11,078 nt of DNA from JAQVXR01 sp050945755 (GCA_050945755.1 JBMNTN010000061.1:1-11078); one strand, 5' to 3'. Counted from the stretch's first letter, positions 1 through 6,146 are shown. Numbers and translations: made by a program. The notes: generated by a model not told the origin, from the letters alone.

Positions 1-540
1 AAAGAGCATATCGATCGTATTTTTAAATATTTCTTTTTCAAAAGGCAAAATACCGGTCCCTGCTAAGCTTCCGGTCATCACCATATTAGCAGCCATAGGA
101 GTACCTGCCTGGGCAGCAAGGTCAGTAGCAGGAATAAAAAAACATTGCCGCACCATTCTTTTTATGCAGTCTTTGATTTGAGCAACATTCGGATAATTTT
201 CTTCACATTGAAGACATCCGAGAGGATAGCTAGGACGATCGTTTGATATTACCACCGTGTCCTTATTACCGTAATCAAGGAGCACCCGCATAGTTTCCAA
301 CGGTTCAAAGCCTATCACCACTGTTGCCCGCCCATAGGGAACAAGAGGCCCATAATTTGGTCGGTGGAATACCCTGACATGAGTCATAACTGGGCCGCCC
401 CGCTGAGCCAGTCCCGATGTCTCTCCTGACGATACCAAATACCCTGCTTCCACCGCAGAAACGGCAATCACCTGTGCGGCAAGAACATTCCCCTGCCCGC
501 CTACACCTGTTATCACGATATTTATCGGTTCATGAAACAC
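1..540 (-). CDS. iorB: Indolepyruvate:ferredoxin oxidoreductase beta subunit (partial, C-terminus off the left edge)
   Basis: This is the small subunit of the oxygen-sensitive cytoplasmic enzyme that oxidatively decarboxylates aryl pyruvates to aryl-acetyl-CoA, passing electrons to ferredoxin. The 180 visible codons stay open to the window edge; family members have about 190-200 residues, so only the last few are missing. The N-terminus carries the family's glycine-rich strand-loop (ITGVGGQGN, residues 10-18), followed by SGETSGLAQRGGPV (residues 38-51), the conserved core of the pyruvate-ferredoxin oxidoreductase gamma-type domain. I chose the GTG at 540-538 because no ATG is in frame before GVGGQG, a TAG lies two codons upstream, and AAAGGA sits upstream at somewhat long spacing (about 12 nt). 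The start lies inside the end of iorA (11 bp overlap), so the two are probably translationally coupled, as expected for subunits made in equal amounts. Family call is certain; the exact start is less so. Confidence 0.93.
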   Translation of the reverse strand, partial: MFHEPINIVITGVGGQGNVLAAQVIAVSAVEAGYLVSSGETSGLAQRGGPVMTHVRVFHRPNYGPLVPYGRATVVIGFEPLETMRVLLDYGNKDTVVISNDRPSYPLGCLQCEENYPNVAQIKDCIKRMVRQCFFIPATDLAAQAGTPMAANMVMTGSLAGTGILPFEKEIFKNTIDMLF

Positions 541-2461
541 TTTCTACACCGTCCTTTTCCACAATGATTGCCTGCTTGGGACAAATGCTGGCACAAACCC
601 CACAACCGTTGCACAAGGTTTCGTCAATTTTTGCCCGTCCGTTTTCCTCATCCCAAATGTTGGCAGGGCAACTAAAAACCCTGCTGCAGAACCGACTGCA
701 CCCGCACTCATCCCCGATACACTTTTGGGAATCTACATAAACCCTGTTTTTACTCTTACCTTTTACCGCCAAAAGAGCACAGGTACACCTTAATATCAAT
801 ACCCGGGTCCCTTTCTCCTGCAGCAGGCGACAAATAGTATCTATCGTTTCTCCTACATTATAAGGGTCGCCCACTGTGTAAGGTATCCCCATGCCAACGA
901 GCATACCTTCCAAAGAGACTGTGTCGGCCAGTTCCCCTAGGGCAGTCAGTTCACACCCTGGGTGAGGCTGGTGTCCGGTCATGGCGGTTGTTCCGTTATC
1001 CAGCAAGACACAAAGCATATCGGCATGATGATAATGAGCATTAATTAAACCTGGAAGAGCGGCATGAAAAAAGGTAGAATCCCCTAAGACAGTCACCACC
1101 GGCTGGGTTAAGCCAAACCGGGACAGCTGTCCCATCCCGGAAGCAAGGCCAATGCCCCCGCCCATACAATGCAGTGTTTGGAGAAGATAATATCCGGTGC
1201 GCCCAATACCCAGACAAAAACAACCGATATCACCCAGTAAAATTCCTTCCCGTCCATCCAGTTCCAGTGCTGTTTTAATTGCCCACATGGACGCTCTATG
1301 GGGACAGCCGGGACAAAGCGCTAATTCCCGAGAAGGCAACGCTCCCCCCATTAAAGAGTTAAATTCTTCTGCACCTTTAATCCCCGGTCTTTGATATGAA
1401 ATATGAAAAATCCGTGCCAGAGATGCCGCCATAATTTCCGGATTTAATTCTCCGATCCCCGGCCCATTAGGCCCGGTGACATCACCGCTTCTTTTGCCAT
1501 AAAACTTAATGGGACCAACATCATTCCAGTGTAAGGCAGAAAGGGCCATTACATTGTCTTCCAGAAACGGTTCCACATCTTCCGCAAAAACAACTTCAGA
1601 AGCATGTTTCAAATGTTTTAAAAGTAATTTAGGGGGAAGGGGCCAAACAGTCGCAACTTCCAGTACCCCGACACTATCTTTTATCCCGATTATTTGCAGC
1701 CCTTCCCGGGCATAAAAAGCGCTTGGGCCGCTGGAGATTACCAGCTTTTTCGCATCTTTGGGCCCCTCATAGCGGTTAAACCTGCAATCTTCTGCCCACC
1801 CCGCGGCGGCAACCAACTTTTCCTCCTGTAGGGCATGACGCTGAATGGAGAAAGCAATCATTCGCTCTGTTTTGGGGAAAATTGCTTTTCTCTCCTGACG
1901 AGGGATTTCTCCCAGCAGCACCGCACCGTTTCCATGACATATCCGGGAAACGCAACGCAACACAACCGGCACGCCCAGACTTTCCGAAAGAGTAAATGCC
2001 GCCAATGTTAAATCTTTTGCCATTTGGACTGTCGATGGTTCCAGCACGGGAAAATGCAAAACTTTGCAAATATTACGTGAATCTTCTTCCCGGATACTAG
2101 AATGAGATCCGGGATCATCTCCCACCATAATAACCATTCCCCCGCGACATCCGGAAATAGACAAAGCACTGGCAAAGTCCATAGCAACGTTTAAGCCGTC
2201 CACCTTCATTACCGCCAATGATCTGAGTCCGGCAAATGACGCCGCCGCGGCTCCTTCCATGGCTACTTTTTCGTTGCTGGACCATTCCACGTATAAATCA
2301 AACTGTTGAGCAATCCTTGCCAAAGTACCGGGTACTTCTGCAGTTGGAGATCCAGGATAAGAAGCGACAAAAGCAATCCCTGCCTCAAGAGCCCCTCTGG
2401 CAACAGCTTCGTTACCTGTTAATGGAACCCTTGCCCCCGGTTTATCAAGACAAACTCCCAT
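530..2461 (-). CDS. iorA: Indolepyruvate:ferredoxin oxidoreductase alpha subunit
   Basis: Large catalytic subunit (643 residues, normal for the family) of indolepyruvate:ferredoxin oxidoreductase: aryl pyruvate + CoA + oxidised ferredoxin gives aryl-acetyl-CoA + CO2 + reduced ferredoxin. Domains in order: an N-terminal pyruvate-ferredoxin oxidoreductase domain (GNEAVARGALEAG at 16-28 and YPGSP at 35-39); a middle domain; a thiamine-diphosphate domain with CPGCPHR at 383-389 and the cofactor motif GDS at 460-462 with DN at 488-489, followed by GHQPHPG; and a C-terminal ferredoxin domain (581-627). The last cluster motif is regular (CNGCGVCASICP, 617-628); the first is unusually spaced (C581, C586, C588, C592, C598). 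The ATG at 2461 has AGGTGA 5 nt upstream and starts 5 bp after the FrhB-like gene stops. The frame is open further upstream to 2542, but that would overlap the previous gene, so I reject the longer form. The stop overlaps iorB. Confidence 0.96.
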   Translation of the reverse strand: MGVCLDKPGARVPLTGNEAVARGALEAGIAFVASYPGSPTAEVPGTLARIAQQFDLYVEWSSNEKVAMEGAAAASFAGLRSLAVMKVDGLNVAMDFASALSISGCRGGMVIMVGDDPGSHSSIREEDSRNICKVLHFPVLEPSTVQMAKDLTLAAFTLSESLGVPVVLRCVSRICHGNGAVLLGEIPRQERKAIFPKTERMIAFSIQRHALQEEKLVAAAGWAEDCRFNRYEGPKDAKKLVISSGPSAFYAREGLQIIGIKDSVGVLEVATVWPLPPKLLLKHLKHASEVVFAEDVEPFLEDNVMALSALHWNDVGPIKFYGKRSGDVTGPNGPGIGELNPEIMAASLARIFHISYQRPGIKGAEEFNSLMGGALPSRELALCPGCPHRASMWAIKTALELDGREGILLGDIGCFCLGIGRTGYYLLQTLHCMGGGIGLASGMGQLSRFGLTQPVVTVLGDSTFFHAALPGLINAHYHHADMLCVLLDNGTTAMTGHQPHPGCELTALGELADTVSLEGMLVGMGIPYTVGDPYNVGETIDTICRLLQEKGTRVLILRCTCALLAVKGKSKNRVYVDSQKCIGDECGCSRFCSRVFSCPANIWDEENGRAKIDETLCNGCGVCASICPKQAIIVEKDGVESVS

Positions 2462-2466
2462 GATTG

Positions 2467-3576
2467 TCACCTGTTTACATCCTCCCACTGGTTTAAAATT
2501 TCTTCCCGGTATTTTCCGGATATTCTTGGGTATCCAGGGCACTCGATTTCTAACTCGGGTAATGCGAGGATTCGCATTTTTTTGTTTAAAACCGCTTTTC
2601 TTAAAAGAGGTAACCTTTCTTCAGGATAAGCAGCCAATTCAATTATTTCTTGCTCTAGCGCTTTTTCTAAAATCTTTTGTCCTTTCTCACTTCTCACAAT
2701 CAAAGTATTCCATTGAGGATCGTACTCTGTGGCGCCTACGGAAATATCTGCCCACTCGGCAGTACTGTCGAAGCAAACTTCACATGACTTTCTAATAAAC
2801 GGGCGAAATTCTTCCAGGCTAAAACGATATTTTCTCTCTTCCGTTTCTATCAGAGGACCTTCAACGGGGATATCCATGCGAAGGATCCTTTCATTTTTTA
2901 TTTTCCGGTGTAAAAAGTGGTAAAACTCCGGTCCCAAAGCCCAAAAACAAAAAATGCCTACAACCAAGTTAACAAAGCCAGGGTCAGGAAAACGGGATTC
3001 TGGCCCACTCGCCAATTGGGCCCGCCGCACAGCTGTAATTTGACATGGACGACCGACAATTCCTACTCCGGACATTCCATCTTGCATGGTTCGGTTTAAC
3101 ACCTCCAGAGTCGGTACTGCCCCATACTTAGAACCTGCACAGTTTTTAACGTCTTGAACAGTCTTGGCTAATACTGGTCGCGGATTTAAAATATCCCCTC
3201 CGGTAAGCACCGCTCCGGGTATGACTTCCTCCTCCAGTGCCAAAGCAATCAATGTCGATGTAACACCACCATATTGAGCTTGAAAATCCTTTTCCCCCCG
3301 TGTTTGAGCAAAGTAAATGCCTTTTAACACTCCCAATGCCTGATCTTTTCTTTCCTCGCCAAAAGTTTTTTGGTCCATTTCCCTGACATCTATCCCGACC
3401 TTTGGACATACCTTAAAACAGGTTCCCTGTTCGACCCGGCAGGGGTAAATGGCTGTTACCTTGTCCCGAAAGCTTTTTATATACGGGCATAATCCCATAC
3501 ACATTCCGCAGGAGGAGCACAATCCTTGATCAAGAATGTCACTCTTTAACTGTTCCTGTCCTGGCAAACTAAACAT
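2467..3576 (-). CDS. FrhB/FdhB-family iron-sulfur flavoprotein (coenzyme F420 hydrogenase/dehydrogenase beta-subunit family)
   Basis: A 369-residue cytoplasmic redox protein. Visible features: an N-terminal ferredoxin-like motif C20-x2-C23-x2-C26-x3-C30-P, then C46, C53 and C57-P; the FrhB-family central region with GGVTSTLIALA (103-113), KNCAGSKYGAVPT (144-156) and VGRPCQI (174-180); and a C-terminal C265-x2-C268 followed by DISVG (277-281). In studied members (FrhB, FdhB, FpoF) this fold binds FAD and iron-sulfur clusters and moves electrons between a carrier and a partner enzyme. Many relatives occur in bacteria that lack F420, so the carrier here is unknown. It is the first gene of a unit with iorA (5 bp gap) and iorB, so I infer it serves indolepyruvate oxidoreductase. 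Start: the ATG at 3576 directly abuts AAAAGGGG with no spacing, while an in-frame TTG at 3567 has ideal spacing (9 nt); the real product may therefore be 366 residues, starting at Leu4. Confidence 0.9.
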   Translation of the reverse strand: MFSLPGQEQLKSDILDQGLCSSCGMCMGLCPYIKSFRDKVTAIYPCRVEQGTCFKVCPKVGIDVREMDQKTFGEERKDQALGVLKGIYFAQTRGEKDFQAQYGGVTSTLIALALEEEVIPGAVLTGGDILNPRPVLAKTVQDVKNCAGSKYGAVPTLEVLNRTMQDGMSGVGIVGRPCQITAVRRAQLASGPESRFPDPGFVNLVVGIFCFWALGPEFYHFLHRKIKNERILRMDIPVEGPLIETEERKYRFSLEEFRPFIRKSCEVCFDSTAEWADISVGATEYDPQWNTLIVRSEKGQKILEKALEQEIIELAAYPEERLPLLRKAVLNKKMRILALPELEIECPGYPRISGKYREEILNQWEDVNR

Positions 3577-3644
3577 CCCCTTTTAGTTTGAGAATTGTTT
3601 TGCTTGTTCCAAACTGCACTAATTAATTATTTCACTTTTATCCA

Positions 3645-3667
3645 TTTATTTCCTGCATGGAAATAAA
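3645..3667. promoter_or_regulatory. Perfect inverted repeat upstream of the FrhB-iorAB unit (candidate operator)
   Basis: TTTATTTCC at 3645-3653 and GGAAATAAA at 3659-3667 are perfect 9-bp inverted arms around a 5-bp centre (TGCAT). It lies about 70 bp before the start of the FrhB-like gene, in the only gap before the three-gene unit. It has no U-run after it on the minus strand, so it is not an obvious terminator. A dimeric regulator site is the simplest reading. I did not find a convincing -35/-10 pair to anchor it, so the role is inference. Confidence 0.4.
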
Positions 3668-3695
3668 AAATTTTGCTTTTTTGTGTTCGGGATGT

Positions 3696-3726
3696 TAAAG
3701 GGATTCAGCCTTTAGCACTGAACCCC
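3696..3726 (-). terminator. Hairpin downstream of the acetate transporter gene (probable terminator)
   Basis: Read on the minus strand, GGGGTTCAG (3726-3718) pairs with CTGAATCCC (3708-3700): eight Watson-Crick pairs and one G-U pair, with a 9-nt loop, then TTTAA. The G-U pair exists only in minus-strand RNA (the plus strand has an A-C mismatch), which fits a function in that transcript. It lies 37 bp after the transporter stop codon. The U-run is short (three), so termination may be partial and some read-through into the FrhB-iorAB unit is possible. Confidence 0.55.
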
Positions 3727-3762
3727 ATTAGAATAAAAAGTTATTTATTTGTAAAAGTTTGA

Positions 3763-4425
3763 TTAATTAACCGGCCCAATAGGAAGAACCGTTTTTCCAT
3801 AGACTTCATTTAACACCTGCGCAAGGGCTGTGTAAATAGCGGAAAATCCGCAGATAATTCCTTCATAACCGGCTAACCGAGTGATCGCGGCATTCCCTGT
3901 TGCATCCCCCAATGCCAGGAGGAAAAATAGCACTGCCAAAGATGCGAAGACAAATTGGATCGCCCTGTTTTGTTTTAAAGTTCCAATGAACATGACAGCC
4001 GTGAAAAGTCCCCAGAGAAATAAATAAGCTGCCATAGACATACTATCGGTAGCAGGTGCCCATCCCAGTGTTGGCATAACTATTAATCCAACCAAGGAAA
4101 GCCAAAAAAGCCCATAAGAGGTAAACGCTGTTGTCCCAAATGTATTTTTCTTCTTCCATTCCATAATCCCGGCAATAATTTGAGCTAAGCCCCCATAAAA
4201 AATGCCCATAGCCAAAATGGAAGCCCCCATTGGAGCAAATCCGGCATTATGAATGTTTAATAAAACTGTTGTTAAGCCAAATCCCAACAACCCAAGGGGT
4301 GCCGGATTAGCAGTTGTATCACTGATAATAATTCTGTTTTCTTGTACGGTCTGAAAACTATCCTTGCGTGCAATAGGCTGCACCTTTTCTTTTTTTACTA
4401 TTGCCTGTGCTCGTTCTTTTGCCAT
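3763..4425 (-). CDS. Acetate/short-chain carboxylate transporter, GPR1/FUN34/YaaH (SatP) family
   Basis: A 220-residue inner-membrane protein of the acetate uptake transporter family; the best-studied bacterial member, SatP (YaaH), carries acetate and succinate with protons. The family signature NPAPLGLLGFG is at residues 40-50, and the second conserved stretch FYGGLAQIIAGIMEW at 76-90, followed by FGTTAFTSYGLFW (96-108). Six hydrophobic segments follow one another from about residue 44 to 205, as in the family. The first 35 residues are charged and lysine-rich and form a cytoplasmic tail longer than in E. coli SatP. The ATG at 4425 has GGGAGG 7 nt upstream, which fixes the start. It is on the same strand as the FrhB-iorAB unit but separated by 186 bp with a hairpin, so it is probably its own transcript. 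Direction (uptake or release of acids) cannot be read from the sequence. Confidence 0.93.
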   Translation of the reverse strand: MAKERAQAIVKKEKVQPIARKDSFQTVQENRIIISDTTANPAPLGLLGFGLTTVLLNIHNAGFAPMGASILAMGIFYGGLAQIIAGIMEWKKKNTFGTTAFTSYGLFWLSLVGLIVMPTLGWAPATDSMSMAAYLFLWGLFTAVMFIGTLKQNRAIQFVFASLAVLFFLLALGDATGNAAITRLAGYEGIICGFSAIYTALAQVLNEVYGKTVLPIGPVN

Positions 4426-4610
4426 TATAAACCTCCCTTTATCACTTTTCGGTCATGACAAATTTTGCGACCTTTAACCCCCCTTCCGTTAATGGCTACC
4501 CCTGGGTTGGGATTGCCAAGGTCATTAAATTGTACGTTACCTGGCAGGACAGATATTGAAGAATTCTTATCCGGCGGGAATTATCCAAAAAGTGGGAAAA
4601 CGTAATTTTC
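4426..4610 (-). other. Leader/upstream region of the acetate transporter gene; no gene, some possible RNA structure
   Basis: Non-coding stretch before the transporter. On the minus strand it holds short potential hairpins close to the ribosome site, for example TTAAC/GTTAA around 4473-4491 and GGTC/GACC around 4451-4474, plus a C- and G-rich patch at about 4478-4520. I tried to match known riboswitch cores (c-di-GMP, ZTP, THF, ydaO, cobalamin types) and saw none. A convincing promoter was not found. It contains one copy of a GCAGGA-type motif (4544-4560) described in the findings. Confidence 0.3.
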
Positions 4611-4649
4611 CTATTCTACGTATTCCATTTTTTTCCTGCTGACTTTGGC

Positions 4650-4685
4650 AAAAAAGGGCAGCCCCTTTTCATGGGGCTGATCCCC
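4650..4685 (-). terminator. Intrinsic terminator for the minus-strand gene at 4827-5198
   Basis: On the minus strand CAGCCCC (4679-4673) and GGGGCTG (4665-4659) form a perfect 7-bp GC-rich stem with the loop ATGAAAA. The stem can extend by three more G-C pairs (GGG before, CCC after, with a small bulge on the 5' side). CCC is followed at once by six T (4655-4650). This is a textbook factor-independent terminator. It lies about 140 bp after the preceding stop codon, leaving a fairly long untranslated tail, and it runs through the middle of an open frame at 4611-4817, which argues against that frame being a gene. Confidence 0.8.
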
Positions 4686-4826
4686 TAACGAGCATTTAGA
4701 TAATTTATGCTTTCCATTTTTAGCAGAAACCCTGACCAATAACCCTCCCATACTAAAAGGCTGAAACCTCCGTTTAAATATTCGGCTAAACGCCGCAGTC
4801 TGGGATAATCTTCCCAAATTAATTGA

Positions 4827-5198
4827 TTAAAGCGGCCGGCTTCTCATACCTTTAAACAAACATCCCCACCTGGCCAGCAGTTCATTTAAAAAAACACGTC
4901 CTGTTTTCACACCTCCCCAGGACCAATCCCCGATCCATTTAAAATATGGAGGCCCCCGGACAATGTGGTACCCTTTCAAAATGACGATCAGCACGGAAAT
5001 CATACATAAATAAATCGGCTCCCAACCATCCTGCAAAAGGGCTTCTTCTAACGGTTGGAAAAGATAAACAGTCTCCTCCACCGCGACAAAGGAATCCGAA
5101 CCAAAACTTAAACCGGTCAATAAGGCAGTGATCAGCGCTATCAAAGCCGCCACTCCGACTAAAACAGTCCACACCTTTTTGAATCTCAGAAATCTCAT
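4827..5198 (-). CDS. Small two-helix membrane protein, function unknown
   Basis: A 123-residue protein that I do not recognise. The ATG at 5198 has a near-ideal ribosome site (GGAGGTG, about 6 nt spacing), so it is very likely translated. The N-terminus is basic (MRFLRFKK), followed by a first hydrophobic helix at about residues 9-31, then a loop with several acidic residues (VAVEETVYLFQPLEEALLQD, about 39-58), a second helix at about 61-77, and a basic, tryptophan-rich C-terminal tail (HIVRGPPYFKWIGDWSWGG). With arginine and lysine at both ends, both termini are probably cytoplasmic, with the acidic loop outside. It stands alone, with a long upstream gap shared with the divergent gene at 5757 and its own terminator. 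No enzyme motif is visible. It could be a holin-like or regulatory small membrane protein, but nothing in the sequence decides this. Confidence 0.75.
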   Translation of the reverse strand: MRFLRFKKVWTVLVGVAALIALITALLTGLSFGSDSFVAVEETVYLFQPLEEALLQDGWEPIYLCMISVLIVILKGYHIVRGPPYFKWIGDWSWGGVKTGRVFLNELLARWGCLFKGMRSRPL

Positions 5199-5756
5199 TT
5201 TTTCACCTCCAAATAATTTTTAGCCATATTACCGTTCCGGTACTTTCTGCTATTAAAATTAACAAATGTCAAACCCATGGCAAAGTAAATATTGTCGTCA
5301 CGGAAAAGAGATTTTCCCTTTAACATCCTAAAAAAAATAAAAAACACACCCGATTCGCAGGCTTTTTTTAACCCCTGGAGCCCTTAATGCAACTAAATCT
5401 CTTGAAAAATCTGTTTGCCGTCTTAAACAGTTACTTAACATTTGAAAAATTGAAGGCGCAAACAAAAAAATTAAAATAGTCTCTTAAATTAATAATTAAC
5501 ATAAACATGAAAAGCCTGTCTCCCAACGACTTTTAACCTTTTAGTTTTTATGGTTTATTTCTTTGCAGTTTTTACATCAAAAAAAACCTTAATTAAGAAG
5601 ATGCACAACCAAAAAACTATGAAGACATCCTTTGGTTTTCGACTTTTATAGGACATTTTTTTATTTTGTCAATAAGTTTTTTGAAATTTTGTTTAAATAT
5701 TGTTGGAGGGATGGACAATTTCTTGGCTGGTTATAATAAATTCCGGAGGTGGAACA
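5199..5756. other. AT-rich divergent intergenic region, no gene seen
   Basis: This 558-bp gap separates the minus-strand membrane protein from the plus-strand operon and is very AT-rich with many A and T runs. No frame in it has both a start with a ribosome site and protein-like composition. It must hold the promoters of the two flanking genes. For the minus-strand gene, TTGCCA (5283-5278) with a weak TAATTT (5261-5256) is the best guess. For the plus-strand gene, TATAAT at 5732-5737 stands out, but its only -35-like box (TGGACA, 5712-5717) is at a short 14-bp spacing. A stronger minus-strand promoter candidate and hairpin at 5579-5672 are listed separately. Confidence 0.5.
5645..5672 (-). 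promoter_or_regulatory. Candidate sigma-A-type promoter on the minus strand in the divergent gap
   Basis: On the minus strand TTGACA (5672-5667) is followed after 16 bp by TATAAA (5650-5645): a perfect -35 and a 5/6 match to the -10. Transcription would start near 5638 and run away from the 109-residue gene. The next start codon on this strand is about 440 bp away (5198), so it would drive either a long leader for that gene or a small RNA. In DNA this AT-rich a chance match is possible. Confidence 0.45.
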
Positions 5757-6086
5757 ATGCGCTTAATAGCCAGACTGCCCATGAAAGATCAAGTGGGTTT
5801 TCTTGTGGATACTTTACGTAATATGGGATTTGACCGGAAAGATATGATTATTGGAGATCTCGCGGAAGAACAAAAATGGCACACCCCTAAGGAAGCGGCA
5901 GAAGAGACTTCCTTTATCAAAACTGAACGTGAAGGATTGTGGGAGATAGAAACTTTTGCCGAAGGAATTAAAGGGCTCAAAGAACGGGAAGGAATATTTG
6001 TCGCGGTAAAAACACCGAAACACGAGGCCGATAGAGTACGCAATGTGATGGAACAATCAGGAGCAGTGGAAATTATCCAAGACTAG
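5757..6086 (+). CDS. Uncharacterised 109-residue soluble protein
   Basis: I do not recognise a named family. The product is small, soluble and acidic-to-neutral, with alternating helices and strands: MRLIARLPMKDQVGFLVDTL, a lysine- and glutamate-rich centre (residues 36-75), and a C-terminal half with a strand-helix-strand look (IFVAVKTPKHEADRVRNVM at about 80-98, then GAVEIIQD to the end). The pattern of helix, GAVEI and an acidic end resembles small stress-protein-like or ACT/ferredoxin-fold proteins of Firmicutes, but only loosely. The ATG at 5757 has GGAGGTGG at 7 nt spacing. The frame is open back to a TTG at 5700, but that form has no proper ribosome site. It ends in its own strong terminator (6147-6179), so it is monocistronic and separate from the MoxR operon that follows. 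Confidence 0.85.
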   Translation: MRLIARLPMKDQVGFLVDTLRNMGFDRKDMIIGDLAEEQKWHTPKEAAEETSFIKTEREGLWEIETFAEGIKGLKEREGIFVAVKTPKHEADRVRNVMEQSGAVEIIQD

Positions 6087-6102
6087 AACCGATCGCTGTC
6101 CT

Positions 6103-6120
6103 TGAAATATAAATATTTCA
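6103..6120 (+). repeat. Small inverted repeat after the 109-residue gene
   Basis: TGAAATA and TATTTCA form a perfect 7-bp stem around the loop TAAA, 16 bp after the stop codon. There is no U-run. It probably only helps protect or shape the 3' end before the main terminator at 6147. Confidence 0.35.
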
Positions 6121-6146
6121 GACTATCGAGAAAGGGTTATCTGTTG

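Noticed and set aside
417..2463. Plus-strand open frames opposite iorA and iorB (for example 417-740, 1197-1394, 1509-1715)
   Set aside because: They are shadows of the real minus-strand genes: no ribosome sites, proline/serine-rich random-looking translations, no family motifs.
2462..2542. Longer N-terminus for iorA starting at 2542
   Set aside because: It would overlap the end of the FrhB-like gene by about 75 bp and lacks a ribosome site; the added residues do not resemble the family, while ATG 2461 has a suitable site and normal length.
4440..4540. Known riboswitch upstream of the acetate transporter
   Set aside because: I compared remembered core motifs of c-di-GMP, ZTP, THF, ydaO and cobalamin types and found no match; kept only as a possible unassigned leader.
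4611..4817. Open frame of 68 codons on the minus strand, beginning just after the membrane protein gene
   Set aside because: It begins at TTG without a ribosome site, and a strong intrinsic terminator (4650-4685) runs through its middle, so the second half would rarely be transcribed. Its translation looks like low-complexity basic sequence. It might be part of a repeated non-coding element.
5341..5400. Possible plus-strand terminator around GGCTTTTTTT at 5360-5370
   Set aside because: The T-run is preceded by no stable stem; the only pairs (CAGG with CCTG, GGCT with AGCC) enclose the T-run itself.
5700..5756. Longer N-terminus for the 109-residue protein from TTG 5700
   Set aside because: The only purine-rich site near it is within the frame itself, while ATG 5757 has GGAGGTGG at ideal spacing.
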